Source: Cristatella mucedo (taxonomy: Eukaryota; Bryozoa; Phylactolaemata; Cristatellidae). From it: a stretch of DNA of 64,000 nt. Where the stretch lies: positions 1,195,001 through 1,259,000 of the forward strand of contig WPIO01000031.1 in NCBI GenBank assembly GCA_009760855.2. The letters run 5' to 3'. A program made the position numbers and the translations under genes. Below are positions 23,813-35,654 of this stretch, in pieces (within the stretch, counting starts at the first letter, position 1; each line of letters starts with the position of its first letter). Below the pieces are notes generated by a model that worked only from the letters and a program-made list of their open reading frames with translations, did no database searches and had not been told where the DNA came from.

Positions 23813-24364
23813 AACATGCACTATTACTATCACCAACATGGGCATATCCACATGGGCATGCTAAATCAGCCAGGTAGTGACTTTCGAGATGTTATCTGCC
23901 GCTACCGAAATATGGTGATTAGGAATCCGTGAGGCGATAAGCTAGGATGCATGAAAAGCTTAGGGTGCATGAAAGCACTATTAGCATAGCAGGCACGGGA
24001 TCTGGAGCTAAGCAGCTCAGTTTTGCTATGGACACCAGACGAGAGTTTTGGCACGCCACGACTGCCGGAAGTCTTTGTGTAACTCTTTATGACTATCAAA
24101 TGTACTGCCTTGCTCTACGGATGTAAACCTGCTATTCTAAGGTATAAGCACTCTTGAGTACAGCTGTTTTACGTTTGTGTCTGCGTATCATCGTGAATCG
24201 TGGCAGGAGTGTCACCTTTATTTGTCGCGAGTCGGGAGAGGACGATCAAAGAGGTACGAGCTCGGCGCTTATGGCTTTATGCGCCTGAGTCTTAGGGGTA
24301 AGGTGCTTTCTCTCTCAGAGACTCAATTAGTTAGTTTGAGTCATGCAGTGAGCATGACATCTCT

Positions 24365-24447
24365 CAGCCACCCACTGCAGGCGTTGGTTATGGCCGTTAA
24401 AGCTCCTCGGTTTCTAGATAAACGAGGCTCATGAATAAGCTAGTGCA
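24365..24447 (+). mobile_element. tRNA-derived SINE (type 1), 3' relic
   Basis: Only the distal half is recognisable (ACTGCAGGCGTTGGTTATGGCCGTTAAAGCTCCT, cited as a region near 24378), ending at AATAAGCTAGTGC. The open frame across 24177-24434 has no other support. Confidence 0.4.
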
Positions 24448-24669
24448 GCGAATCTGCCGGAAAATAAACCTACTCATAAAAATTGCTGTTAGAATGCGGA
24501 TAATTGCTAGCATAGTGCTGCAAGGAACCTAACCAGCAAGCAGACTTAAAAAATTGGCTGCAGGGCCATAAAATCACTATTCAATTTAGACTATCACTAT
24601 TTCGGTGCTGTTACTGCAGTGAGTGCAGCCAGTCTCGGTTTGGGATTACAAACAAAACAGAAATAAAAT

Positions 24670-24812
24670 TAATTTGTAAAGCGCAGTAAGATAATCTAAT
24701 TTCTATTTACGTGCTTTACGTATGCGATAGTGTTTTAGCCCGCGACCTTGGCTAATAAATACATTCACCTTGACCTCGGTCGGGGCGAGCTTCTTAACCA
24801 CTAGGCAAAACT
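24670..24812 (-). mobile_element. SINE type 2 with LINE-like tail
   Basis: Minus-strand element. The tRNA-like head is TGGTTAAGAAGCTCGCCCCG with GGTCG box remnants. Its 3' end (near 24680-24720) is the AAGCGC...GCTTTAC module that also ends LINE A. A cleaner copy lies at 63596. It was probably mobilised by LINE A. Confidence 0.6.
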
Positions 24813-24825
24813 AGCCCAGTAATAC

Positions 24826-25010
24826 CCATGGTGAGCCGTAATGGCTCACTAGGTAAGGCGGTTGCTTTTCACGACCTCGACCCCGAGGTTGTAGGTTCGA
24901 TTCCTGTAGTGGGCGATCCTTTATCACCACTGCAAGCGGTGGTGACAGCCGCCAAGGCTCTTCTGTCGCTATGCAAAAATAGGCTGTTAAATCAGCTAGT
25001 ATTAATTAAT
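24826..25010 (+). mobile_element. tRNA-derived SINE (type 1), best copy
   Basis: Plus-strand and nearly full-length. Head GGTGAGCCGTAATGGCTCAC, A box CTCACTAGGTAAGGCGG, B box GGTTCGATTCC (about 24895), body GGGCGATCC...CTGCAAGCGGTGGTGACAGCC, tail TAAATCAGCTAGTATT. It inserted right next to the inverted type 2 SINE. Confidence 0.8.
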
Positions 25011-25498
25011 AATTAATTAATAGCTAAGCTATATAGTTGAAGCAGCAACGTTTTAAAGATGATGGATTTGGATTTTAAGCAGGGCAAATCAAAAGAATAG
25101 AGGGAAATGTGTAATTAAGGGCTTTTTAAGCCGCACTGCCTTTGTGATTTTAAGAACCAGTTTGCATTGAACCTAATGTTGTTTATTCACTAAAGCTTGA
25201 AAACACTAGTCTTTTGGATTGCATCTTTAATCAATTGTTATCACGCAAATACATGGTCTAATCATATGAAGCAATGTAAAAATAATCATGACATGCTGTA
25301 GGTCAGTTCGAAGAAATAGGCAATAAATAAGGATATATTACCCGCTATTAAAAATATATTTTATATTGCCGTGGCTGAGACTCAATTAGCTATTATCATA
25401 AGATATCCAAAGGATAAAGCAAACACGAGTTCTGGCAAGAGAATATACTAATTATAGTCTCTAAATGTATAATGCTTACAATTAATGTGCATTTGCAG
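25011..25498. other. Intron
   Basis: AT-rich, no feature recognised, ending in the acceptor TGCATTTGCAG. Confidence 0.5.
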
Positions 25499-25789
25499 GA
25501 AGGCGAAGCCTTTATAGCAGCTCTGCGGCGACGGTGAGAGTAGATAAATCAGCTGATGCCATGTCGTCTTCACCAAGATCTCGTACAACACTAGTTTCGC
25601 AAAAAAGCACTGGTCAATCAATGCGTCAAAGTAATCTCAGCAACAGTGAAGCAAGATTGGGATCGCAAGCTTCGCTGATAGCATCGCCGAGTCGTCTTTC
25701 CGGCGTAACACAAGTAGACTCGTTAGTCTGGGATACGGACAACACTATTGGTCTCCAAGTGCAACACTCCCCAGAGAACGACTTTGCAC
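25499..25789 (+). CDS. Array exon 8, Ser-rich module
   Basis: 291 nt, 97 codons, phase 1-1. Acceptor ATTTGCAG, donor c|GTAAGC. About a quarter of residues are Ser (SADAMSSSPRSRTTLVSQKS, then SNLSNSEARLGSQASLIASP). A single Trp lies in SLVWDTDN and there is no Cys. It does not align convincingly with the TESK/TRDS family and marks the change to more diverged modules. The preceding intron holds three LINE and four SINE pieces. Confidence 0.72.
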
Positions 25790-26607
25790 GTAAGCTTATG
25801 GCATCACACTTGGCATCTCGATATTTTAGTGCAGGGTAGCCTGTCAATCGTAATTGCAAGATCCTAATAGCACGTAAAGTTAACGAATAGACAAAAATTA
25901 GCAACAATTTTTGTGTTAAGACCCCACTAGAGTGAATCTATTTTGCGTTCTGTTTAGGCACTAATGATTGACATAATTTCTAGTCGGGTTCGGTCCCATG
26001 TCATGCTTCTTCTCATGCAAATTATGCCCAGGTCCGGTAAGCAACAAATTCTAGCAAGTTTACAGTGGCTCGGCTTATTCTACGTAAGACAGTCTCTGCA
26101 AAAAAAATTCACCACTATTAGCTTTCAATCTGGTGCTAATAATAACATCAATCTGTGCTTTAAAACGTATCTTAGCTTTCAACCAAAGATGACTGCTACG
26201 CGTAGCCGATGCAATTGCTACTTCACGACTCAGGATTAGTCAATTCGCTGGTCTACTTAACCTACACAAATAAACTTTTCTCAGAAAAAATGGATCACAA
26301 GCCATTGCGTTTGAGGAAATTGGCAAGGTAATTGCACTTACCGACACAGGTTGATTGGTCATTGGTTTAAATAATCATAATAACAAATAATCATAATCAG
26401 GTCATAGGCTAAACGATTTTTTGTGCAGTAATTTCTAGCAGCTGGTGCAAGGAAGTGCAGATAGGTTTGCCTGTCACAAAAGTCTCAACTTTCACTCTTA
26501 CTTTACACGATAGCTCCCGACACGCACAGGCTCGCCAGAAAGTAAGCCTTGACTTTGAAAGTCCAGAGTCACCTTCAGATCTCTTCATTCTTTCGTTTCG
26601 GCCTACC
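25790..26607. other. Intron
   Basis: No exon with matching phase. A possible acceptor at 26441 opens in the wrong phase with an early stop. Ends at the AAT tail of the next inverted LINE. Confidence 0.5.
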
Positions 26608-27115
26608 TATAATAATAATAATGCAATTGATAAAGCACCCTCAGAGAATGTAAACTCTTTCTAGGCGCTTTACATTTGCTGCAAAGGGAAGCGCGATTGA
26701 ATGGTGAGTAATGCTTGATAAAAAACATGAATAACATGGTTAGGGGTGACATGCACAGGGTCAGCATGCAAATGTGGTTAGTGGCAGCATGCACAGTGTC
26801 AGCACGCATAAGCAAACGAAGGACGAATCACAGGGACCCACTAAATGATGTCCTAAATAGGTGTGTTTTTAAGTTCTTTTTCTTTTCTTTTGGTCAAATA
26901 AGGTGATGTTCTGACGCAGGTCGGGAGGGAGTTCCAGGCTTTGGGAGCATACGAACTAAATGCACGGTCTCCAGAGGATTTAAGGTTTGTATGAGGTATT
27001 GGTAAACTGTTGGATTCCCAAAAGCGTGTGGTATGATGCTTGGTCTGGTGGGGGAGTATATTTGAGAGATAGGCTGGAGCCAAAGAACGAAGTCTCCTAA
27101 AAGTGAGCGACACAG
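26608..27115 (-). mobile_element. LINE family A, 3' fragment
   Basis: Minus-strand copy. AAT tail at 26608, 3' UTR, and the ORF2 C-terminal 86 codons (HQTKHHTTRFWESNS). 5'-truncated at about 27115. Confidence 0.85.
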
Positions 27116-27189
27116 CTACCTATCCGAATTATTTACCCGTGAGGCTTTGAATTGTACCACTCACTTTTCTTTCTAAAGTCATTTAAGGG

Positions 27190-27455
27190 TGTCTCTAACA
27201 GATCTGAGATACTTTGAAGACAATGTAGTCAGTTTGTATGCTCCCAAATCGTAGAATTCGCTACATCAGATGTCAGGACATATACTGACATGATGACATC
27301 TAAAAAAACTGGTAACCAACGTCGCGGTTATTCAGAACCTTCGCTCTGTATGAATTAATTGATTTGCTGTGCTTATGTATGGTGAAACTGTACATTGTAT
27401 CACTTACCAATTGACAAACTGCCATTAAAGCGTATGTAAATCGCCCAGATAGAGA
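27190..27455 (+). mobile_element. LINE family A, very old 3' relic
   Basis: Faint plus-strand match to the ORF2 end (GTTTGTATGCTCCCAAATCGTAGAATTCG) and the 3' UTR (GCTTATG, then ATTAAAGCGTATGTAAATCGCC). Much more diverged than other copies. Confidence 0.45.
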
Positions 27456-27677
27456 TATAGTTTTCTTACACAATTGAGTGGTGTGCTGATGTCGTTCTCT
27501 TTATTTAAGGGAAACTCTTAGCATTAAAGATAAAAACTCAGGGAATAAGTAAGGCAGATATGAGGGCAGCAACTATAACGCTTTCAGCCAATGTTTGATG
27601 GACCTTGCAATACCTGACCAATAGCAATCTGTGTTAAGCATATGACCAGTTTCCACCTCCCCACGGCGTAATTGCAG

Positions 27678-28043
27678 GTTACCAGGACGTGCAGGGTGCT
27701 GCTATCGCACCTGACATACGAGTTCCTCATGGTTCCGGCAAGGATCTTTCCGAATTTCACACAAACTTCTTACCTTCCACTGATAACTCTGACAAGCTAC
27801 TGTTGCAAGAGCCGTCACATCAATCCGGAAGGTCACATTCAATTTTGCCATCAAAAAGTCAGCAGCTAATAAGCGAAACCAAAACGGATCACAAATATGC
27901 TTCTAGTAGGCCACAGTTACCATCAATTGGTAGCTTGGAGAAGATACCTAATGTTCCCATACCTCAAACTGTTCTTCAAACAGCTTCTCAAACATCGGCT
28001 CTACTAAAACATTCTATCCGAAAACTATCCAAAGATGATCAAG
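27678..28043 (+). CDS. Array exon 9
   Basis: 366 nt, 122 codons, phase 1-1. Acceptor GCGTAATTGCAG, donor g|GTAAGA. It starts YQDVQGAAIAPDIRVPHGSG, has a His/Ser/Lys-rich middle (EPSHQSGRSHSILPSKSQQ), and ends QTASQTSALLKHSIRKLSKDD. The QTASQTS stretch echoes the TSQTSVQPSLSK tail of the type a exons, which hints at common ancestry. No Cys or Trp. Function unknown. Confidence 0.78.
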
Positions 28044-29039
28044 GTAAGATGCATTAACTTAGCAATTTATAGTTACTGTGGCTGAGGTAATCATTGGGAT
28101 GTCTCAAATATCTTCACATAGATCATTAATGGAGTTTATGTATATTTAAGAAAAATACTTCTTAAAAAATGTAGGAGCTTTATTGCATGATTAGCTGAGG
28201 GGAGTAAATCATTGTCACACTGCTTGACACTTTCATGTTGTGAAAATATGAAGTTGCTTGTAACTAAGATTAGCTAATAAAGCTTCAGAATTCAAAATCA
28301 GATACACTATGACTACCTAGATTGTTCACTGGTCCTAAATTGTTATAATTAGGAACAGGAGTTTTCATAATCGGTGGTTAGGCAGCATAAAAAGCCCAAC
28401 TAAAGCTTACAAGTAAGTCAGTTGAGGTGTAGGTTTGAAGTAAGATGTCCGCTGTGGTTGGTGTCACGCATATGCATCCATCTATGGATGTCGAATAAAC
28501 TGTTTTATCACAGGGAACTAAGGTCTAAAGGTAATTAATTATTAGAGCTATTGATTGCTGCCGTGAATGGCCTACCTACGAATACTAGTGTCCATAGGTT
28601 AAGCATCTTTGACTCTCTTACAGCTCTTTAATGGACTATTGTCTCCCATATTCATCATGCGTCGGCAAGAGCTAGCACCGTTAGGATCGTTAGTGCAGAA
28701 GCCGCTGCAGTAAAGTGGTAGCAGCATGATTACCTGTACAACAAGACTTGTGGAGGCAAGCTGTGCTTTGCTAGCAGCAGCTCGTCAACAGTTTTGGTGC
28801 ACAGCGTGCCTGAATTTGTAGCAAATGTTTTCACAACGATTTTAGCATTCTATTTAAGCGCAATTATAGTAGTGGACAAATAATAATTTCAGCACACGTA
28901 GAATTCGCTATTAGTGGGTCTATTGCAATCGAGCAGTGCGGTAATTTATTATCTACTCCGAATCGACAAAGGTGAGCGTTGTCCTTTCCTTTTCTTGTTA
29001 TAATTTTACCTACGCAAATATGGTTGGGTATTCATGTAA
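28044..29039. other. Intron
   Basis: AT-rich, no transposon or exon recognised. Confidence 0.5.
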
Positions 29040-29206
29040 GCATGAGATTAGCTGATTTGACAGCCTCATTTGCATAGCAGCAGAAGAGCTTTGACGGCTA
29101 TCACTACCGCTTGCAGCTGGTAATTAAGGATCGCCCATTGCAGGATTCGAGCCCGCGATCTTGGTCGGAAGAGCAAGCACATTACCTAATGGGCTATCAC
29201 GGCCCA
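29040..29206 (-). mobile_element. tRNA-derived SINE (type 1)
   Basis: Minus-strand copy. Tail at 29043 (GATTAGCTGATTTGACAGCC), body with CGCTTGCAGC, B box GGATTCGAGCCC (about 29142 on the plus strand), head near 29200. Confidence 0.75.
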
Positions 29207-29909
29207 AAAGAGAATGATATCACGTTCACTTTAAATTCAACTTTAAATTATTGCAGCTAGAAAGCACACAGCTAAGTTTTTATAATGTTAACTCAAGCCC
29301 CAATTCTGTTAGATTTAAAGAGTTCTCCAGTAAAAAAAAGTTAACGAAATGATACAGCAATTAGCACAACTGTACTTGAAAGAATTTTGCTTTCAAATTT
29401 TTGTTAGTACATCTACATCATGAGACAAGAAAAATAGCATATCAGCTAGCATCATTGGTAGTTTATGTAAAGCAAGAAACGTGCACTATTAGTGGGACAG
29501 ACTACTACTCATATGGGCGTAACACCCGAACACTGCCATTCGAGGCGTATGTTGAGGGCTAAAAGCTACACCGGTTTACATTAAGTATACGTGCCTTGCA
29601 TGTGCACATAATACTGGGATTCTTCAAATTAAAAAGTAACGCATTTGATATATCTGCAATAGAAGACTGTCAATTTTTGCCCGGCTTACTCACGCATACC
29701 TGCCTGCTTGTGAGCCAGGTTTTTAAAACAACTGGTAGAGGTCCGAAAGCACGGCAATCTTAGACCAGCCATTAAGTTCTCAAGCCTCAAAAGCAGAAAG
29801 CAAATCAAGATGTTCTTCCCAAATTTTAGGTAACTGTTTGCTCCGCCGATGATTTCATTGTTTATTCTATGCATTTTGGGTATAAACTAGATGTCTCCTG
29901 TTATTTTAG
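29207..29909. other. Intron
   Basis: AT-rich, nothing recognised before the acceptor TGTTATTTTAG. Confidence 0.5.
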
Positions 29910-30212
29910 ACAACGTGGCTCCAGTTAGCGAAAGTGCCGAGAAAGCAGATAGGTCGGTGTCGGCCATTTCCGGCGTGTCACCTCTGCCTGCTGAGCCTAT
30001 TCCGCTGTTGGCTGAAAGCACAGGAACCGGCAGAAGCCCCGATGCCAGTGTTGACCCTGGCAGCGGCCAGGAAGTCGTAGTCGGGATGGATGCTTGGGCA
30101 AAGGCGTCGCTGAGCACGAGCGAGGGCACCACGCAAACGGCCGGCTACAGGGCGGATACTGGCACTGAACGGCACGCACAAACAGAATCTCCATTCGAAG
30201 TTAAAGTAGAAG
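29910..30212 (+). CDS. Array exon 10
   Basis: 303 nt, 101 codons, phase 1-1. Acceptor CCTGTTATTTTAG, donor g|GTGAGC. Residues include ADRSVSAISGVSPLPAEPIP, a Gly/Ser/Asp stretch (TGTGRSPDASVDPGSGQEVV), GMDAWAKASLS and a Thr-rich end. More GC-rich than its introns. Two other exons are its relatives: 32847 (dead) and 34461 (stop-containing), aligned through DRSV-A-S and the SLS-(S/M)-(E/D)-G region. Confidence 0.8.
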
Positions 30213-31660
30213 GTGAGCTGTTCTATGAGAATAGAAAGTGACAACATTTATTAAAGCATGCTAGTTCGGCAAGAATTCTGAAATGATTCCAAAGTAAAAA
30301 TTCGAGCAACCTTAAATTGACGAGCAAGCTTGCCCAGAAAGTACTAATTCAACACTGCCTATGCATGACAACGAACACATTCTAGACTTAAAATGTACAG
30401 TATGAAACGCTTTCAATCACAATTGTTTTCATTATAGCGGTACACCAAGTTACCAATTAAGGACACAGTTTGTTACTAGTGCTATAATCATTTGTTGAAA
30501 ATATCTTTAAGAATATTTCGATCAAAAATACGATTTCTATTTCGTTTCTTTTAGTAGTTATAAATTCAGCTGTACCGCAGACAGCTTGCTATTTCCGTCA
30601 GCAAGAGAGCTAAGACATTTCTTATACAAAATTTGGTTAGAACACTGGGCATTGCAATGCATGAAGAGTTTTTAAAGGTAGCCGTGAAAATAGCTCTTAG
30701 ACAAAGTCAATATTTAAAATTCTGATGACAAATTTCTCAATAAAGCAGGTAGCCCAGGTTTATGGGAACTTTATACTTTTTACAATGAAGTAGATACATG
30801 TGCTAGTAGATCCAGCCGAGTCACGATGCCGCTAGGGCCAGTAAACTCACGGATGTCAGACTTTTTTCTTATGCGTGCCATGCTTTCACGTGTCGTCATG
30901 GGATTTATTCTTCAGTGTCCATACTAAATGGTGATATCTCCACAGCTGGATTTCAAAAAACATTAACAGTCACGAAACTTAAAATATCAAGCATGATTGG
31001 AACTCCAACATTTGCGGAAATCTACTGATGCTATGTGCATTGGTGTATCCCCAGCCGTGGATCTGATCAAGTAATTTTTCAAGCTTGAAATTTGTTACGT
31101 ACTACTTTTTCACCAAAATCTTGGAGTAAAGCCAGACTTTCATATTAAATCGCAAAAATGGAGCCAAAGTGTATGTTGACCATACTTAACTCGACTCCAT
31201 GGCTGTCGGATGCTAGTCGTCTAGTCGTTGGTATCCCTATATCGCAATCCTGAACTCTTGCTCTCAGCGTAAGCGTGAAACTTGGGGCAAGATCTGTGCC
31301 GTTAAGGTACTCCGTGAATGTGAGAAACAGGACAATGCGTCAGATCAATGACGAATTGTCCGATAATGAAACCATCGACATAGCTTCTTTTCGCCGCTTG
31401 ATCTGGTATCCAGCAGTCACGCCGCTACTTGATGTAATTCTTTGGATTAAGCCCTCCAATTAAAGTCTGCGGTCCGGAGCACATTCGACCCGCCACTGCC
31501 CGTATAAAGATGGTATTCAAGTATCAAATACACTTTTTGATTCTTATCAGATGGCCTGAGTAATCAAACAGAGCCAGAGAATGTTTGAGCGCAGGCCATG
31601 GGAATAGGCAAGGACAGCTAACGGACTTCAGCCCCCTTTCCTCACTTCTAACCATATCTG
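30213..31660. other. Intron
   Basis: AT-rich. An acceptor-like TTCTTATCAG at 31550 opens phase 1 but stops after 12 codons, so I do not call an exon there. Confidence 0.45.
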
Positions 31661-31661
<1 letters not shown>

Positions 31662-31698
<37 letters not shown>

Positions 31699-31762
31699 AT
31701 GTGTGTGTGTGTGTGTGTGTGTGCGTGCGTTTGTGCGTGCGTGTGTGTGTGTGTGTGTGTAT
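31662..31762. repeat. (TA)n(TG)n microsatellite
   Basis: About ten TA repeats followed by about 40 TG or CG-interrupted TG repeats. Confidence 0.95.
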
Positions 31763-31888
31763 TTACAGATCTAGAGTAGATATCTGCACCTAAATCTTGT
31801 ATTGTAATCTTTTTAACGCCACTATAATGGAGCTTGATCTGTTGTTAAATTTTGATGCCGATTAAATCGTGGCCCGTCACTCTTACAG

Positions 31889-31942
31889 AAGCAACTTCAA
31901 TATCAAAACACGTCAATCTATCAGCATCAGCTAGTGGAGTGA
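31889..31942 (+). CDS. Candidate 18-codon micro-exon
   Basis: 54 nt between a good acceptor (GTCACTCTTACAG) and donor a|GTAAGC, phase 1-1, reading EATSISKHVNLSASASGV. It ends in the same Ser-Lys junction context as type a exons. The frame stays open another 25 codons beyond the donor, so it could also be the remnant of a larger exon. Short length makes chance possible. Confidence 0.3.
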   Translation, partial: KQLQYQNTSIYQHQLVE

Positions 31943-32846
31943 GTAAGCCCGCATTGACACTCACTCAGACTCATAAGGATCTTGATAATTTGCCAGGAAT
32001 TCATGAGCATTCCTTATGAGGGCAGATTGCAATAAGTGAAAAGAACGTGGCAGGTTAGCTGCTTTACTTTATCTTTAGCTTTACTTTATCTCCACTCACA
32101 CCTATGCAATTTCAAAGCTAACACATCTTTATCAAACAGATGAGTTACCATACAATTCATGGAAAAATGTAGCTTTTGGATCACATAGAGTAATAAACGG
32201 CAATTAATAGTAATAGTAATAATAGGTCGTTTGAATAGCGTCAGAAGAGAATTACATCTTGAACAAGACCGTTTATAATTCAATGGACAAGAATCGACCC
32301 CTTAATGCTTACGCTTTGAAAATTGAAAGTTTGGGACTATATTACAATAATAACAAAATTGTGTCTTTACTCGCATAAAGAAAGAAAAATAATTATGTGC
32401 GAAACTTGTGTTTGCATGAGCCCAAAGAAGCATATTGCCTATGCAATAAAATACTTATATGTATTTTGCTTATTTATTCTTATTATTTGCTTTTCTGGAT
32501 AACTCTACTGCTCTGGACACTTTACTTATTATTTGACAAGTTCCATTGTATATTTACCTCTTAGGGCCATAGTAAGCAAAGCTCACATATCTAGTTTTGA
32601 ATGGGTGCGCAAAATAGAGCTTGCATTGCAGAGGCATGCTTATTAAATCACATATACGCAGCCCTTTGTTGACAACTTCATCTGAATGCTTGGGCTACTT
32701 AGCCATACTACAGAAACACTGCTCTTCAATGACAATGCTTTCCCTCGACGTTATGTTTCATTTTCTATTATCACAGTTTCCACCAGTAAAGCGTGCTCAA
32801 AGGCAGCCAGCTACTCAAAGCTAACACATCCACACTCTTTTAGTAG
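31943..32846. other. Intron
   Basis: AT-rich, no feature recognised. Confidence 0.45.
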
Positions 32847-33137
32847 GGGAATTTCCTCTGGGGATCCCAGATACTGATAGAAATGATAGGTCAGTGCTGG
32901 CTGTCTCTGACACTCACTGTCTCTGACACTTACTGTCTGTCGAGCGCACCCCAATGACCGCGGACAGTGCTGGCTCTCATGGCCGAAACATCAGTACCAA
33001 AGGCTGTAGCGAAAGAAGAATTGTTGGTGAAACTAACACATCAGCAATGGCGGCGCTTAGTATGAGTGACGGAAAACCTCTCACTGTCGGAGAAAAACTT
33101 GCTCAGACTGGCTTTTCTTTGCAAGCGGTGAAAAAAG
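32847..33137 (+). pseudogene. Array exon 11, dead relative of exon 10
   Basis: 291 nt and still phase 1-1 in outline. It aligns with exon 10 through DRSV-A-S and a (V/I)VG-x5-A-x-(A/S)LS-(T/M)-S-(E/D)-G region. Two lesions: an in-frame TGA at 32924-32926 inside a 17-base tandem duplication (CTGTCTCTGACACTCA), and a donor changed from GTGAGC to ATGAGC at 33138. Acceptor CTTTTAGTAG. Confidence 0.65.
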
Positions 33138-34460
33138 ATGAGCACATAAGCATAGTGAAAATTATCTTCAGCCTTTTTAGCGGATTCTTATGTAACAGAT
33201 GTTAAATAATGGAATTAGAAGGTCATTCAGATCAAATTCGCTCTCGCCCATAAGTTATCAAGATACTAAAAAATCAAAATAACAACAAACTTGTACTTAT
33301 CGAAGCCCATTTGAGCTAATGTTTTGCCTGGCGAGTGCTTCTTAGCGGTTTTGTTCTGCTTTCCTTATGGCTCCAACTGCAACAGTAGTCTACATACGAT
33401 ATCTTGCATCCAATAATTTCTTGGTCAAAATAAGGAATTCATAGGACCATCCCAATTTAAAGCCACGGCTTATTGAAACAAAGACATGTCACTATTTTGA
33501 ATGCAACAGGTCTGACGCGTTAAGTGGTGGCAGACTCAGACCAATTAAAAGAAACTTCAGATTCAAAGCTCCACAGAGAAAGTTAAAGTGAAAAATGCAA
33601 CAATTGGCGAGAATACATGCAGAAACGCAGAAAACCAGCTTCAAAATTGATTCCAGATTAATCGAGAGTTTCACAATTGTCAATCGTGATCATCACGACG
33701 GCCAACGTTTTTAAACACTAAATATTTTGAAGAAATGGGGGAAGAAGAAGATTAGTGAAGCACGATTTTCTGTGACTGTGCTAGGTAACCTAAGAGCAGC
33801 CACTAATCAGCACTTTGTGAGACCTGTAGATGCTTTATTTGATGCTCTTGATGTAGATCGTGCAGGCTCTGTCCATTGTCACCTATTATTATTGCGTTAC
33901 CATCATGCTTCTTGTAGGTAGGGCAACATTTAAATGCTTACTCAAAATACTCAAGCGCAAGCACTGACCGATCTCCACCTTGCAGAAACGCACATACATG
34001 CGGTTGACTTGCAGAAACTGTCAAGGCATGTGCAGCAAAGAAGATGAAGAAGAGTCACCAATGCATTTCAGTTCCTGGCTGGCCAATTATTTTTATATCG
34101 CTTTGCAACTCCACCAATCCTTCAGCGACTGTTAGATGCTTTAAAAAGATTTTCAAGCCAAAGCTAACATGTGTTCCATTGGCTTTGCCCGAAGCCTTTG
34201 CCACAAGACAGAAAAAAGATCATAATCTAAGCAGTCTGAAGTTTTAGATTGGGGAATACAGTAGTCCTAAAAGTAAAGGGGATGAATGACTAAAGAGAGA
34301 GAGCCAGATTTGATAGCAGGATATTAAAAAGCCAGCACCGAGTGGCAATTGAAGGAGAATATTTGGCATTTGATAGCCATTGGTGAAAATTTAGACGCAA
34401 GACGACTGTATTCCTTAACCGCTTAGTGCTATTATGTCTCTTTTGCCGGACTTATAAAAG
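33138..34460. other. Intron
   Basis: Several short open frames without splice context. No transposon recognised. Confidence 0.45.
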
Positions 34461-34799
34461 CTCTCAGTGAAGTCGGCCATTGGATGGCCAATTCAATGAG
34501 AGAGGATGCTATGTTAGAAGTGGCGTTGCCTCAGGCGAGCCCAATTGATGAAAGGGCTACCAGGTCGGCTTTGGCGATTTCCAAAGTATCTCATCGGTCT
34601 GGCAAACCTAGGCCTGCGAATGCAGACAACTCTGGGTCTGACGCCTACGATGCCCGTACCAATAAAGACAGCAGAAGAGGCCGATTGAGTGAAGAGAAAA
34701 CACTTATAATAGAAGTGACCAGCACCAAAGAAAGGAAACCACGGATATCTGGGGGAAAACTAGTACAAACTGTTTAGCTATTAAACGCTGCGACAGAAG
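34461..34799 (+). pseudogene. Array exon 12, relative of exon 10 with a late stop
   Basis: 339 nt, phase 1-1. Weak acceptor CTTATAAAAG, good donor g|GTGAAC. ERATRSALAISKVSHRSG aligns with the same part of exon 10, and a Lys/Arg/Glu-rich end follows (RRGRLSEEK, STKERKPR). An in-frame TAG at 34775-34777 lies eight codons before the donor. It could be dead or a rarely used alternative 3' end. No AATAAA follows closely, so I favour decay. Confidence 0.55.
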
Positions 34800-35199
34800 G
34801 TGAACGTCATCATCAAGCGCCATAACTCTTATTATATTTATGAAGTTTAGATATTTTAAATAATTTATGTTTATATATCAATATTTTAAGCAGGGCTATT
34901 GCGATTGGAATTTCGTGGCTAAATGACCCAAGTTAGTTAATTTTTAATCAATATTTGCATTAATTGAATATTCAATTATCGTCGCATGATTGAAGCTTTC
35001 CTTTGATAGCTTTGAATCTGGACCTAGTTCTATATTGCGTCAATTTTATATTTTCTTAGTGTATATTATTATTATAAAATGTAGATGATTATGAGAAAAT
35101 ACGAAGGCAACAGCGTTTCCACTATTATTGCTCAATTGTATCATTCACCTGATGAGGAATTACAGTTTAATTGGGACGGCAGTACTAACATTTCTTCCC
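34800..35199. other. Intron
   Basis: AT-rich. The open frame at 35085 runs into the LINE fragment and has no support of its own. Confidence 0.45.
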
Positions 35200-35492
35200 T
35201 CACAAAAGTTTCATACATGACGCACCCACTTATCACAGCATTGATGGTTCCATATGATTCGTCCTTTTGTGCTTATGCGTTCTGACACTGTGCCTGCTGC
35301 CAATAAAAACACATGTTCATGCTGACCTTGTCATTTCTCATGTTACTTCGAATCATGCTACGCTAGTTCTTTGAGCATGCTAGTGCTAACCAGTCGATGA
35401 TACTTTCTTTGCAGGAAATGTAAAGTGCCTAGAAAAAGACAATGTTCTCTCCGAGGGAACCATAACAGATGCATTATTATTATTAGTGTTAT
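35200..35492 (+). mobile_element. LINE family A, 3' UTR fragment
   Basis: Plus-strand. GATTCGTCC, CTTATGCG, CTGACACTGTGC and TGCTGCC blocks in order, then AAATGTAAAGTGCCTAGAAA and an ATT tail near 35475. Confidence 0.75.
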
Positions 35493-35654
35493 TATTATTA
35501 CGACCACTATTTTCCTCGTTTTCGAAAGGAGCTGTAGAGACATTTTATTTACCAACTCTTTTAGTGCGACCGTTCAATTTTACATTTTGCACTTATTTCG
35601 GCAGCACGTTTGATACATGATGTGTTCACTGTTTATGCGGGTTTCTGTTTGTAG

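Noticed and set aside
24177-24434. 85-codon plus-strand frame
   Set aside because: Its 3' part is a SINE relic and the remainder has no splice or family support.
26442-26560. Possible exon ending at a GTAAGC site
   Set aside because: Phases at the two ends disagree and the phase 1 reading stops within 8 codons.
31551-31590. Acceptor-like TTCTTATCAG opening phase 1
   Set aside because: Stops after 12 codons with no donor. Could be a dead exon, but the evidence is too thin.
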